Shown here piece by piece: positions 26,707-35,740 of a DNA stretch of 64,000 bases. The notes below the pieces were generated by a model that was not told where the DNA came from, did no database searches, and saw only the letters and a program-made list of their open reading frames with translations. The position numbers and the translations under genes were made by a program. Location of the stretch: NCBI RefSeq assembly GCF_014635205.1, contig NZ_BMCN01000002.1, positions 186,001 through 250,000 of the forward strand, written 5' to 3'. The stretch's first letter is position 1; every line of letters begins with the position of its first letter. This DNA is from Jeotgalicoccus aerolatus (GTDB lineage: Bacteria > Bacillota > Bacilli > Staphylococcales > Salinicoccaceae).

Positions 26707-27273
26707 TTATTTATAGGATTTTGAATAGCCGATAGTACTTTGTGTGACGTAGCCGTCCTCGACTTTAAAAGCGATGATATTTTTCTTAGTATCATCTTCC
26801 TGGTCGCCAAGTTTATAAACATATGTCTCGTGCTTTCCGTCTTTACTTTCTTCTATTTCAAAATCATCACCATAAGCTTCAGTGATATCCTCGATTGCGA
26901 GTTCCTCATCCTGGATTGGGAATACAACTTTTGTAGCCGTCCCGCCGTATGTTGTAAATTTCTGATCTTTTTCTTTTACGAGTTTATATTCTTTATCCGA
27001 GTGTTTTTCATAATCATCTTCAGAGGCTTCAATTATATGACCGTTAAATGATAAATCGCCATCTTCTTCAAGTGTATTGATTAATGCATCATTGGTAAGG
27101 AAACTGCCGTCTCCATATCCAGTATCGCCTTGATATTTGTAGTGTGTATTTGTAGATTCAGCGGCTTCGACAGTATTATGTCCGTCTTCTTCAGCTGCAA
27201 CATGCGCACTTGTTACGACAGTCGCTGCAATTCCTGCTGATGCCAGTACTCTAACTAAACTGTGCATGTTCAT
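26707..27273 (-). CDS. Secreted protein of unknown function
   Basis: 188 residues from ATG 27273, nine bases after AGGAG. A signal peptide is clear: MNMHSLVRVLASAGIAATVV, with likely cleavage after SAHVA. The mature part is acidic and hydrophilic, with no cysteine, no LPXTG and no lipobox, so it is probably released. The second half (EELAIEDITEAYGDDFEIEES, then HETYVYKLG and NIIAFKVEDGYVTQ) looks like a small alpha/beta fold. I do not recognise the family. Separate unit ending at the shared terminator. Confidence 0.75.
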   Translation of the reverse strand: MNMHSLVRVLASAGIAATVVTSAHVAAEEDGHNTVEAAESTNTHYKYQGDTGYGDGSFLTNDALINTLEEDGDLSFNGHIIEASEDDYEKHSDKEYKLVKEKDQKFTTYGGTATKVVFPIQDEELAIEDITEAYGDDFEIEESKDGKHETYVYKLGDQEDDTKKNIIAFKVEDGYVTQSTIGYSKSYK

Positions 27274-27356
27274 TGGAACCATCTCCTAAATGTTTATTAC
27301 TAAGTCTCGATTGTGACATAAAAAGATAAAAACTTCAATTCAGGACCTGGAAGACG

Positions 27357-27399
27357 AATGTAATGCATGGCGTTATTTTATAACGCCATGCATTACATT
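27357..27399. repeat. Perfect 20-bp inverted repeat without T-tract
   Basis: Arms AATGTAATGCATGGCGTTAT (27357-27376) and its exact complement (27380-27399) with loop TTT. No T-run follows on either strand, so it is not a standard terminator. It lies between ugtP and the secreted-protein gene, both minus strand, and its core resembles the ATAACGC motifs at 35761 and 40480. Confidence 0.9.
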
Positions 27400-27478
27400 G
27401 TTGATATATCGGTGTTTCGGGACGCTTAAACATTATAAGTTTAAGCTGCAGAGTCAATTATGTTTCACGTCAAACAAT

Positions 27479-28561
27479 TTATAAGATGTTCTCTATTATA
27501 TTTTCCGCGGCCTGCTGATTTTTTTCTTTACGCATTTGGCTTTTTATCGTGTGTCGAATTGAGTGGTTTCTGATTATGCTTTCGGTATGTGTCATTAGCT
27601 CTTTTTTATTATTCGCAACCAGCGCCATTTTATTGGTCTGGAAATATATTGCGTTTTCCATTTCCTGGCCTGGTGTCGGTTTGTATAAGATTACAGGAGT
27701 TTCTGTTACCAGTGCCTCGGTCAGAGTAATGCCGCCGGGTTTAGTAATGAGTACATCAGAGGAAGACATCCAATGTTTCATGGATTTTGTATAACCGATT
27801 ATAACGACGTTACTGCAGGTTCTAAAGTCATTTTTAAGTTTTAAACGGAGGGAATCGTTCTTGCCGCAAATAATTACGAGCTGTGTATTTATATCGTCAG
27901 CACAGCTTTTAACATATGATTTAAAACCTTTCAGTATGCCGAGTGCTCCGGTGCTGATTAGAATGGTCTTTTTATCTGGAGATAAATTAAATCGTTTGAG
28001 CCAGGCTGTTCTGTCAGTTTTAATTTTAAAATTCTGGGCGATTGGGATACCGGTAATTTTAATCATGCCAGCAGCGACGCCTTTAGATATGAGATCAAAT
28101 TTGATTTTTTTAGTGGCAACATAGTAAGTGTGGGTGTTTTCGATGACCCAGTTTTTATGGGCACAGTAGTCTGTAATCACAGTATGAATAGGAATGGTGA
28201 TATCGAGTTCTTTTTTTATTAAGCCGAGAACTGGGGTCGGAAATGTATTCAGGATTAAGTCAGGCTGATGAATATCGATAATGGTTTTTAAATGATTTAA
28301 GCCATACTTTTTGTAAATGCATGAGTTCAGCTGATCCTGCCGTGCATAGTAAAACAGCTTATAGGTCGGTTTAAAATGAGTGAAGCATCGCATATACCAG
28401 TCTTTAATGACTCTGGTTAAAAGAGGATGGGCTTCAAGATATAAATCGTGCTGTATGACATCGATGTTGTAGTGCTCAAGTATTGTGTTAAGGCTATTGC
28501 TGACCATTAAGTGTCCGTTGCCGAATGAACCTGTAATGACTAATACTTTTAGATTTTTCAT
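27479..28561 (-). CDS. ugtP: Diacylglycerol glucosyltransferase (processive), UgtP
   Basis: 360 residues, closely like staphylococcal UgtP/YpfP, which adds two glucoses from UDP-glucose to diacylglycerol to make the glycolipid anchor of lipoteichoic acid. It shows the N-terminal ITGSFGNGH motif of the MGDG-synthase domain, EHPLL-like AHPLLT, HTVITDYCAHKNWV, GIPI, and the C-terminal GT28 nucleotide-sugar site ITKPGGITLTEAL. It is about 30 residues shorter than the S. aureus protein at the C-terminus. Peripheral membrane enzyme. ltaA, which follows it in S. aureus, is not here. Start ATG 28561 with AGGGGAG. Confidence 0.92.
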   Translation of the reverse strand: MKNLKVLVITGSFGNGHLMVSNSLNTILEHYNIDVIQHDLYLEAHPLLTRVIKDWYMRCFTHFKPTYKLFYYARQDQLNSCIYKKYGLNHLKTIIDIHQPDLILNTFPTPVLGLIKKELDITIPIHTVITDYCAHKNWVIENTHTYYVATKKIKFDLISKGVAAGMIKITGIPIAQNFKIKTDRTAWLKRFNLSPDKKTILISTGALGILKGFKSYVKSCADDINTQLVIICGKNDSLRLKLKNDFRTCSNVVIIGYTKSMKHWMSSSDVLITKPGGITLTEALVTETPVILYKPTPGQEMENAIYFQTNKMALVANNKKELMTHTESIIRNHSIRHTIKSQMRKEKNQQAAENIIENIL

Positions 28562-28700
28562 TGTTCTCCCCTGGTTTTAATTATTTAAAAGCTAAGCTTC
28601 ATCAATTAAAACAATGCTGTATCTTCAGTACGAACGGCTGTAAATCGGTGTTTTCAAACAAATTGTATCATGAAATTTATAACTTATTGGAAAACAAACA

Positions 28701-28724
28701 GACTCTTAACAATTGTTAAGAGTC
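28701..28724 (-). terminator. Terminator of the ykoEDC operon
   Basis: Perfect 24-bp palindrome GACTCTTAACAA / TTGTTAAGAGTC just after the ykoC stop, followed on the minus strand by TGTTTGTTTTCC. Confidence 0.7.
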
Positions 28725-28730
28725 CGCATA

Positions 28731-29522
28731 TTATCTTGCGTCAGTAATATTTATTACAGGAATAGATGAGCCCAGAAGAATGGCTATCCAGATGGATGCT
28801 AATACTAGAAGAATGAAATATAAATCATATTTTGAAAATGAGGTTTTATAATAATATGTGCGTTTGTTATCACTGAAGCCTTTGGATTCCATTGCAATCC
28901 CCAGGCGGTAAGCTCTTCGTATACTTTGACTTATGAGCGTTACAATCGTTGTTTTAATCCCTTTAAAGCCGGAAATATGTTTTTTATAAATGAGCGCTTT
29001 GCGTACTTTTTTTGCCTGTCTAAGCTGCATGTATTCAGAAATTATGAGGGGCACCATACGAATCGCTGCCATAAAAGAATATGCATATTTTGCTTTCACC
29101 TTCAGCTGTATCATCAGAGAATAAAAGACATCGGTAATTTTCACAGTGAATATCAATAACGCTCCGAATAACGATAGTATAACGCCGCGCATAGCCACGT
29201 GAATACCTCTGATCAGGCTTTCTTCAGTAATGTTTATAATTCCGAATTCAAATAGTAACGTAGTGCCTTCGCCGTAAAATATCATATACATACTGGATAT
29301 TAGTCCGGATATAAAAATGAACAGCAGCAGAATAATCAAATATTTGTACTGAATGCCACTGAGTACAATGAGAAGGAAAAGCATAAAAATCATCAGGTAA
29401 AATAAAGTATTAGGATTATGAATAAAAATCACTGTGACAAAAAGAATGACAGCAAGCATGATTTTTGTCAGCGGATTTGTCTGATCTGTAAAAGTGCTGT
29501 ATTTTTTAACGGCTTCAAACAT
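28731..29522 (-). CDS. ykoC: ECF transporter T component (YkoC-like)
   Basis: 263 residues from ATG 29522 (GAGGTC site), overlapping the end of ykoD by eight bases. Five or six membrane helices and the cytoplasmic coupling motif region MESKGFSDNKR / AIRMVPLI mark the energy-coupling-factor transmembrane subunit. It links the two-headed ATPase to the substrate-binding S subunit. Third gene of the TPP-riboswitch operon. In Bacillus the YkoEDC(F) system is thought to import the hydroxymethylpyrimidine part of thiamine. Confidence 0.88.
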   Translation of the reverse strand: MFEAVKKYSTFTDQTNPLTKIMLAVILFVTVIFIHNPNTLFYLMIFMLFLLIVLSGIQYKYLIILLLFIFISGLISSMYMIFYGEGTTLLFEFGIINITEESLIRGIHVAMRGVILSLFGALLIFTVKITDVFYSLMIQLKVKAKYAYSFMAAIRMVPLIISEYMQLRQAKKVRKALIYKKHISGFKGIKTTIVTLISQSIRRAYRLGIAMESKGFSDNKRTYYYKTSFSKYDLYFILLVLASIWIAILLGSSIPVINITDAR

Positions 29523-30921
29523 CGTCCGACCTCTTCTCGTGCAAAATCCCATCTTCTATTAACAAGCGCCGTGACGGATATCGTAATTTAATATTCTCAT
29601 CATGTGTAATCATAATAATTGTGACGCCATCAGCGACCAGGTGATGAAACAATTCCAGCATAGAAAAAGCATGTTTTTGATCGAGACCGAAGGTTGGTTC
29701 ATCGAGCAGCAGTACTTTTGGCAGACCGCCGAGTGCTGTAGCAACACTCAGCCGTCTCTTTTGACCGGTTGAAATTTCAAGCGGATGAAGGTGTGCTGTG
29801 CTGCTGAGGCCCATCTGCTTTAGTATTTCCTCTGTTTTATGAACGGCATCATTGTATTTAAAGTGCGGTTCCATGTTGATATATATTTCATCGAATACTT
29901 TGTGGGTAATAAACTGCAGCTCCGGATTCTGAAAGACAGGGTAAACGTCTCCAGCAATCTGTTTTGTTTTTTTAATTAATTTATTTTGATAATAAATTTC
30001 GCCGTCGGATGGAATGAGTTTCATCAGTGCCAGCAGTAGACTGGATTTCCCTGTACCGTTTTTGCCTTCCAGAGTAATCCATTCTCCTTTTTGAATAGAC
30101 AAATAATCGATATTCAAAATATCCTGGCCGCGCCGCTCAAGTTTAAAATCTTTAACCTCGAGCAATGTTTCTGACATACTCTCAATCTGATTAAATTCCG
30201 GCGCGCCCTGCCATGAATCCGGATGCCAGACGCCGTACTGATTTAACAGTATCTTATGATGACTTAAAATATAGTCCGGTGTACCCTGCTGGATAATTTC
30301 TCCTTTATCACTCATCAATATAACTCTGTCAACTTTGTCCCATATATAATCAAGCCGGTGTTCTACAATTACGACAGTTCTATCCTCCCAAATATTCTCA
30401 ATAACATTCCATAAAGATTTGGTAGATTCATCATCCAGCATACTCGTAGGTTCATCGAGAAATAGAGTATCGGGATCTTGCAGCAGTGCTGAAGCGATAG
30501 CAAGCTTTTGTTTCATACCGCCGGATAAATGATTGATATTCAGATCAAACGGGATATCGAGGCCGGTCTGTTTGAGTGCAGTTTGAAACATCGGCTCCAT
30601 TTGTTCTTTTGGTATACTTCTGTTCTCCAAAATAAACGCGAGTTCTTCATTGACTTGCGGCATGGTGAACTGAGCATCGGGGTCTTGAAAAACGTATGCC
30701 CTGTCTGACGGGATATTTAGGACTTCTGCTTTCATAGGCGTATGGATTACAGCGGGGATTAATCCGCCCATAACATTTAACAGTGTACTTTTTCCAGAAC
30801 CGCTTGGTCCGAGCAGCAGAACCTTTTCTCCTGAGCGAATAGACAGACTTAAATCCGTGAATAATTTTGACTGTGCCTCCGGGAATCTTAAGTTCAGCTT
30901 GTGTATATTTATATCTGTCAT
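29515..30921 (-). CDS. ykoD: ECF transporter duplicated ATPase (YkoD-like)
   Basis: 468 residues with two fused ABC domains. First: Walker A GPSGSGKST, signature LSGGMKQK, Walker B TLFLDEP, H-loop VEHRLD. Second: GKNGTGKSS, STGQKRRLS (degenerate signature), VLLLDEP and ITHDE. Fused ATPases of this sort are usual in YkoD/CbiO-type ECF importers. The start lies three bases after the ykoE stop and the end overlaps ykoC, so the three are translationally coupled. Confidence 0.92.
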   Translation of the reverse strand: MTDINIHKLNLRFPEAQSKLFTDLSLSIRSGEKVLLLGPSGSGKSTLLNVMGGLIPAVIHTPMKAEVLNIPSDRAYVFQDPDAQFTMPQVNEELAFILENRSIPKEQMEPMFQTALKQTGLDIPFDLNINHLSGGMKQKLAIASALLQDPDTLFLDEPTSMLDDESTKSLWNVIENIWEDRTVVIVEHRLDYIWDKVDRVILMSDKGEIIQQGTPDYILSHHKILLNQYGVWHPDSWQGAPEFNQIESMSETLLEVKDFKLERRGQDILNIDYLSIQKGEWITLEGKNGTGKSSLLLALMKLIPSDGEIYYQNKLIKKTKQIAGDVYPVFQNPELQFITHKVFDEIYINMEPHFKYNDAVHKTEEILKQMGLSSTAHLHPLEISTGQKRRLSVATALGGLPKVLLLDEPTFGLDQKHAFSMLELFHHLVADGVTIIMITHDENIKLRYPSRRLLIEDGILHEKRSDDV

Positions 30922-30923
30922 TT

Positions 30924-31505
30924 TTACAAGCCTTCAGTAGAGTCAGAAGACGAGCTGCCTATAAATTTCAATACGCCCGTCTCTTTGACTGCACGGTACA
31001 AGACATGACCCAGCCAACCTGCAACAACAGCGCCACTTAGTATTCTTAAGGAGAACATGAGAATTAAATTCCAGCTTTCCAAGTGCCCGAGATAACCGTA
31101 ATACCAGTCGAGTGGCAATGTGATAAGAGCTGCAGCAATCCCCGCCATTACAACAACCATCAAATGTGTACTTTTGTATTTAAAAATAAGGAATATCAGT
31201 TCGCATACCAAGCCTTGTAACAGTCCGTACATGATTAGTGAAATATCGAACTGCAGCAGGACAATGGTTTCTCCAGATGCTGCTGCAAATTCAGCAATTA
31301 AGGCAACACCCGGCTTTCTAATAATTAAATAAGCAACGATTGCAGCGATAAACCACATACCGTAAACCAATTCATTTAAATGCAGTCCGAACGGCTGGAG
31401 TATGGTGTAAATACCATCCCATAAAGAGTAAATAACAGCAAAAACGAGTGCGATTACGACAGTAATTAAAACATCTGTCAGTGTTAAACCTTTTCTTTTA
31501 GTCAT
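30924..31505 (-). CDS. ykoE: ECF transporter S component (YkoE-like)
   Basis: 193 residues from ATG 31505 with GGAGG seven bases upstream. Six hydrophobic segments; the family start TLTDVLITVVIALVFAVIYSLWDG is close to YkoE proteins, the substrate-binding membrane subunit for hydroxymethylpyrimidine. First gene after a TPP riboswitch and terminator. No ykoF gene is present in the window. Confidence 0.9.
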   Translation of the reverse strand: MTKRKGLTLTDVLITVVIALVFAVIYSLWDGIYTILQPFGLHLNELVYGMWFIAAIVAYLIIRKPGVALIAEFAAASGETIVLLQFDISLIMYGLLQGLVCELIFLIFKYKSTHLMVVVMAGIAAALITLPLDWYYGYLGHLESWNLILMFSLRILSGAVVAGWLGHVLYRAVKETGVLKFIGSSSSDSTEGL

Positions 31506-31533
31506 GTTGAAGCCTCCGTTAAAAATTTCAAAC

Positions 31534-31563
31534 AAAAAAACACACCACTAACGGAATGGTGTG
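31534..31563 (-). terminator. Riboswitch-controlled terminator
   Basis: Minus-strand stem CACACCA / TGGTGTG (plus 31541-31547, 31557-31563) followed on that strand by seven T. It lies between the TPP aptamer and ykoE, so TPP binding should cause early termination. Confidence 0.85.
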
Positions 31564-31576
31564 CATATAAAAAATA

Positions 31577-31656
31577 TGCCACTTCCCTACGCTAGTATGA
31601 TCTAGATCAGGTGATAAGGGTCAGTCTCAGTCCAAAATGGACACCCCCAGTGGTGG
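31577..31656 (-). promoter_or_regulatory. TPP riboswitch (THI element)
   Basis: Read on the minus strand it has the conserved parts in order: CCACTGGGGGTGTCC, CTGAGACTGACCCTT, ACCTGATCTAGATCATACTAG and CGTAGGGAAGTGG, with CCACT/AGTGG as closing helix. It sits directly before a terminator and ykoE. Confidence 0.97.
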
Positions 31657-31716
31657 TGATTTATTTATTTGATTATCACTATCATAGTCCAGTTCACTGT
31701 TTTTGTGAAGCAGGAT

Positions 31717-32127
31717 TTATTTAGTTACTGTGATTCCTTGATTATCAGTCTCATAGAGCGTCACACTTTGCAGCACATCTTCAGCAGGAAGATGTTTATT
31801 AAACTGCTCGAAAATCCAGTACGCGATGTTCTCGGCAGTCGTATTCATATCTGGTAAAGTTTGATTGATTAGACAGTTATTAAGCTTCACACTGATATAA
31901 TCGTTATAAATTTTATCGATTAAATGGAAATCGGTAGCGAGACCAAGATCGCCGACATGGGATTGTATTTCCAGATTGAAAGAATAACGGTGATTTTTTA
32001 AGTCCTTAAATGCTGTATCAGAAAAAAATATACGGTTGTCGCATGTGAAAGTATAGTGTTTGTGGATCGTAACGGGTTTGTTAAAATATTTGAACATATG
32101 CGGCGGTTTTACTTCTTGGATATCCAT
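31717..32127 (-). CDS. 6-pyruvoyl-tetrahydropterin synthase / QueD family protein
   Basis: 136 residues, the usual size for this family of zinc enzymes acting on dihydroneopterin triphosphate. The C-terminal catalytic region NTTAENIAYWIFEQF and SVTLYET is clear, and ATDFHLI resembles the MVxDF motif. The usual HGH zinc ligands are altered: LKNHRYSFNLE stands where LHGHNY is expected, with only one His. Thus the zinc site or function may differ. Start ATG 32127 with AAGGGGAG. No queC, queE or folE gene is adjacent. Independent of the TPP switch, which lies downstream on the same strand. Confidence 0.75.
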   Translation of the reverse strand: MDIQEVKPPHMFKYFNKPVTIHKHYTFTCDNRIFFSDTAFKDLKNHRYSFNLEIQSHVGDLGLATDFHLIDKIYNDYISVKLNNCLINQTLPDMNTTAENIAYWIFEQFNKHLPAEDVLQSVTLYETDNQGITVTK

Positions 32128-32289
32128 CTTTTTCTCCCCTTTTTAAGTATCAACACTGTTAATTATATACGAAAAATTTTATTAGTATCAATTGTGTCAA
32201 ATAATTGACAGCGTTTTCAGATGTGATAAGGTATACAAAAAGATGCTAGTTTTCAGAATATTTCAGATTTAATATACAGGGGGAATTAT

Positions 32290-34050
32290 ATGAAATATTA
32301 TCTAAGACGTTTAGGCTTGGCTTTTAGTTTAGTGTTGCTGGTATTTACTGCGGCACATCCCGTTGTCTCTGCAGAAGCGTATCAGCCGGACTATACGGAA
32401 GAGAATGATGTTGCGACAGGTAATGAAGGAATGGTTGTTTCAGCGCATCCTCTGGCTTCAGAAACGGGTTACAATATACTTAACAATGGCGGTAATGCCA
32501 TGGATGCTGCGATTGCTATGCAATACGTACTGACAGTTGCTGAACCTATGATGTCAGGTCTTGGCGGCGGCGGTTTCATGATGGTTCACGAGGGTGAAAC
32601 AGGTAAGACATCGATTATAAACAGCAGAGAACGCGCGCCGGGAGGTGCGGATTCTGAAATGTTTTTGGATGATGAAGGGGAAGCTTTACCTTTTGAAGAA
32701 CGCGTCAGAAGCGGTAAATCTGTGGGAGTACCGGGAACATTGCGAGGTCTGGAACACGCCCATGCACAATGGGGAACAATTGATATGAATGAGCTGATTG
32801 CGCCTGCGATATCCATTGCTGAAGAAGGATTTGCAATCGATGATTTCCTTGCCAACCAAATTTCTGATAATGCTGAGAAACTTCAGGCTACAGCTGCAAA
32901 AGATGTTTTCTTTGAAGATGAAGAGGCATTAAAAGAAGGCGATGTCCTTGTACAGAAAGATCTGGCGAAAACTTTAGGTCTGATTAGAGATAATGGTATT
33001 GATTATTTCTATAACAGTGAGATTTCAGAAGCTACTGCGAATGCAGTTCAGGAGTTCGGCGGGTCGATGACTAAAGAAGACTTATCGAATTATCAGGTAA
33101 CACAGGATGAACCAATCTGGGGCGAATTTAATGGCTACGATATTGCGACCATGCCGCCCCCAAGCTCAGGCGGTGTCTTCATGCTTCAAATGCTGGGGAT
33201 GCTTGATGATTTTGGTTTATCACAGTACGATTCAAAATCTGCAGAGAAATATCATTTACTGGCTGAAGCTATGCATTTAGCCTATGCAGATCGTGCTGAA
33301 TATGCAGGAGACCCTGAATTTGTAGATGTGCCAGTTGAGGGGTTACTCAATCCAGATTATATCGATGAACGGAAAAACCTGATTAGTCTGGATGAGGTAA
33401 ATGAAAATCCTGAAGCGGGAAATCCATGGGATTACCAGGAAGGTAAAGATGAAGTAGAAAATGTTGAACAGCCAAACGATAAAGTAGACGGCCAGACGAC
33501 TCATTTCTCTGTTGCTGATAAATTCGGCAATGTTGTATCTTATACTACAACTATTGAGCAGGTATTCGGGTCCGGTATTATGGTGCCGGGTTACGGCTTC
33601 ATGCTGAATAATGAGCTGACAGACTTTGATGCGGAGCCGGGCGGTGCTAATGAAGTACAGCCGAATAAACGTCCGTTAAGCAGTATGACACCGACAATTG
33701 TCTTCGATAACGGAACCCCTGTAATGACTGCTGGGTCACCGGGCGGCCAAACAATTATCACGTCAGTGCTGCAGACAATTATAAATACGTATGAGTATAA
33801 TATGGATATACACTCAGCAGTAACTGAACCAAGAATCTTTTCAAGCGATATAGAATCATATAGATTTGAAGAAGGTGTGCCTGAAGAAGTCATTCAATCA
33901 TTAAATGAAATGGGACATAACTTTGAAGATGAATCTGAAGCAATCGGCAATGTAAGCAGCATTAAGATTGATCCAGATACAGGAGAATATTCAGGTGCGA
34001 CAGATAGAAATAGAAACGGCGCAGCATTTGGACTGCAATCAGGTGAATAA
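32290..34050 (+). CDS. ggt: Gamma-glutamyltransferase, secreted
   Basis: 586 residues, full length. A signal peptide (YLRRLGLAFSLVLLVFTAAH, cleavage near VSAEA) sends it outside. The proenzyme cleaves itself before Thr403 in GQTTHFSV to give two subunits; Thr403 is the nucleophile. The substrate pocket motifs NSRERAP, PLSSMTPTIV and GSPGG are present. It removes the gamma-glutamyl group from glutathione or poly-gamma-glutamate, releasing glutamate. Start ATG 32290 with AGGGGGA. The convergent neighbour is the glutamate carrier GltS, sharing the terminator. Confidence 0.95.
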   Translation: MKYYLRRLGLAFSLVLLVFTAAHPVVSAEAYQPDYTEENDVATGNEGMVVSAHPLASETGYNILNNGGNAMDAAIAMQYVLTVAEPMMSGLGGGGFMMVHEGETGKTSIINSRERAPGGADSEMFLDDEGEALPFEERVRSGKSVGVPGTLRGLEHAHAQWGTIDMNELIAPAISIAEEGFAIDDFLANQISDNAEKLQATAAKDVFFEDEEALKEGDVLVQKDLAKTLGLIRDNGIDYFYNSEISEATANAVQEFGGSMTKEDLSNYQVTQDEPIWGEFNGYDIATMPPPSSGGVFMLQMLGMLDDFGLSQYDSKSAEKYHLLAEAMHLAYADRAEYAGDPEFVDVPVEGLLNPDYIDERKNLISLDEVNENPEAGNPWDYQEGKDEVENVEQPNDKVDGQTTHFSVADKFGNVVSYTTTIEQVFGSGIMVPGYGFMLNNELTDFDAEPGGANEVQPNKRPLSSMTPTIVFDNGTPVMTAGSPGGQTIITSVLQTIINTYEYNMDIHSAVTEPRIFSSDIESYRFEEGVPEEVIQSLNEMGHNFEDESEAIGNVSSIKIDPDTGEYSGATDRNRNGAAFGLQSGE

Positions 34051-34061
34051 ACGGCATGAAA

Positions 34062-34093
34062 AAAAGGCAGCCTTTAAAAAGCTGCCTTTTATT
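34062..34093. terminator. Bidirectional terminator between ggt and gltS
   Basis: AAAAGGCAGC / GCTGCCTTTT stem (34062-34071, 34081-34090), nine-base loop, A-run before and T-rich after. Confidence 0.88.
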
Positions 34094-34096
34094 TAT

Positions 34097-35299
34097 TTAA
34101 CTAAACATGTTTATAAAGAACACAATAACGGGAATATTAACTATATCGATAAGAAAAGCGCCGACAACAGGTACAATTAAGTAGGCAGTCTTCGAATCCC
34201 CGAATTTACTCGTAATAGCATCCATATTAGCCATAGCAGTAGGTGTCGCACCTAAGCCGCTCCCGATCAGGCCGTTAATCATAACAACAGCATCATAGTT
34301 TTTACCAAGTAGTCTGTAAACAATAAATATTGTATACAGAATAATGACGATTACATGCACTGAAACGATCAGCAGAATTGGTAAAGCTAAGTCTGCAAGT
34401 TCCCACAGTTTGATGCTCATCAATGCGAAAGATAAGAACAAGCCAAGAGATACCGCACCGATCTTATCATTTACAGTTGTATCAAAATCAAATTTAATCC
34501 GATCCTGAGTGGCATCTATTAATGTTCTGACTACAATCGCAACAAACATTGCACCGACATAGTCAGGTAAAATAACTCCTGTTAAATCCGAGAATATTCC
34601 ACCGATATAAGTACCAAGTGACATTGCAAAAGTAATGATTGCTAAATAAATAAAGAACTGATCTATACTTACTTTATTATCTTTTTTGTGAGCTTCAAAT
34701 TCATATTCACCGGCTTCGAACTTGGGTTCGTTGCTTTTAAGATTATGTCTGTTAATCATGAAGCGTGCAACTGGTCCGCCGAAGACTCCGCCTGCGATTA
34801 GGCCAAGTGTTGCTGCAGCGATACCGACAGTCGTCGCCCCTTGTACGCCAAGACCGTCAATTGTTTCACCAAAAGCAGCTGCACCCCCGTGTCCTCCTAT
34901 CATTGCAGGAGAAGAAGCCATAAGGCCAAGCAATGGATCAATACCCAGAACGCTTGCTAATGAGACACCCAGTGTATTTTGAATAACGGATAAGGCGCTG
35001 GCTGCCAGCAAGTAAATAACAAGCAGTTTCCCACCTAATTTAATCAGTTTAAAACTGGCACCGAGACCGACTGTTGTGAAAAATATAATCATAAATAAAG
35101 ACTGCAGAGAAGTATCAACAGTAATGGTCACCAGGTCAGAAGTGTGCATAATTAATGTGAATACAGCAAATAGCAGCCCTCCGACAACCGGTGCCGGTAT
35201 AGAGTATTTATCTAAAAAGTATATTTTTTTAACCAGATAAGCACCGATAAGATAAACTACCACTGCTAAAAATAATGATGTTACTAAATTTAATTCCAT
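34097..35299 (-). CDS. gltS: Sodium/glutamate symporter
   Basis: 400 residues from ATG 35299 with GGAGGATG. About eleven membrane helices in two inverted repeats; the halves carry the typical motifs GHGGAAAFGE and GLGATPTAMANM, which line the sodium and glutamate sites in GltS. Catalyses Na+-coupled glutamate uptake. Placed end to end with secreted gamma-glutamyltransferase. Confidence 0.93.
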   Translation of the reverse strand: MELNLVTSLFLAVVVYLIGAYLVKKIYFLDKYSIPAPVVGGLLFAVFTLIMHTSDLVTITVDTSLQSLFMIIFFTTVGLGASFKLIKLGGKLLVIYLLAASALSVIQNTLGVSLASVLGIDPLLGLMASSPAMIGGHGGAAAFGETIDGLGVQGATTVGIAAATLGLIAGGVFGGPVARFMINRHNLKSNEPKFEAGEYEFEAHKKDNKVSIDQFFIYLAIITFAMSLGTYIGGIFSDLTGVILPDYVGAMFVAIVVRTLIDATQDRIKFDFDTTVNDKIGAVSLGLFLSFALMSIKLWELADLALPILLIVSVHVIVIILYTIFIVYRLLGKNYDAVVMINGLIGSGLGATPTAMANMDAITSKFGDSKTAYLIVPVVGAFLIDIVNIPVIVFFINMFS

Positions 35300-35453
35300 A
35301 TCCCATCCTCCATCGTTTAAAAAATACATCAGAAATCTCATTCTAATCTATAATTCTGGAATAACCAATGATAACTTTTACATATTTAAAAAAATATGTT
35401 TATGTCTATACATCACATATAAATGAGCGAATTAATGGAGGGAGTGAAAAGGC

Positions 35454-35705
35454 ATGAAAAAAAGAACTAAATTGATTATTGGTGCAGGGCTGGCAGCGGG
35501 TGTTTTGTATGCATCGAAGACGGAAAACAGACAATTTGTTATAGGACAGGTAGCGGATACGATTAATAAATGGACTGACGATGATTATATTATCAACCTC
35601 GGAAAGCCGGAAAATGTTCGAGATGCAAATATGGTGGATGAAGGTGCAATGACCAGCGTGCAGTTTTACTATGATTTGCGGGATAAGGCGAATAAAGTAA
35701 GTTAA
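35454..35705 (+). CDS. Small protein of unknown function
   Basis: 83 residues from ATG 35454 (GGAGGGAG site). A basic start and short hydrophobic stretch (KLIIGAGLAAGVLYA) suggest a membrane anchor or signal, followed by a mostly acidic soluble part. No recognised family. It has its own ribosome site and terminator, which supports a real gene. Confidence 0.65.
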   Translation: MKKRTKLIIGAGLAAGVLYASKTENRQFVIGQVADTINKWTDDDYIINLGKPENVRDANMVDEGAMTSVQFYYDLRDKANKVS

Positions 35706-35708
35706 AGA

Positions 35709-35740
35709 AAAACCGCCCGGTTTGTAAGCCGGGCGGTTTT
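35709..35740 (+). terminator. Terminator of the 83-residue protein gene
   Basis: 12-bp perfect stem AAAACCGCCCGG / CCGGGCGGTTTT with an eight-base loop (35709-35740). Confidence 0.85.
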
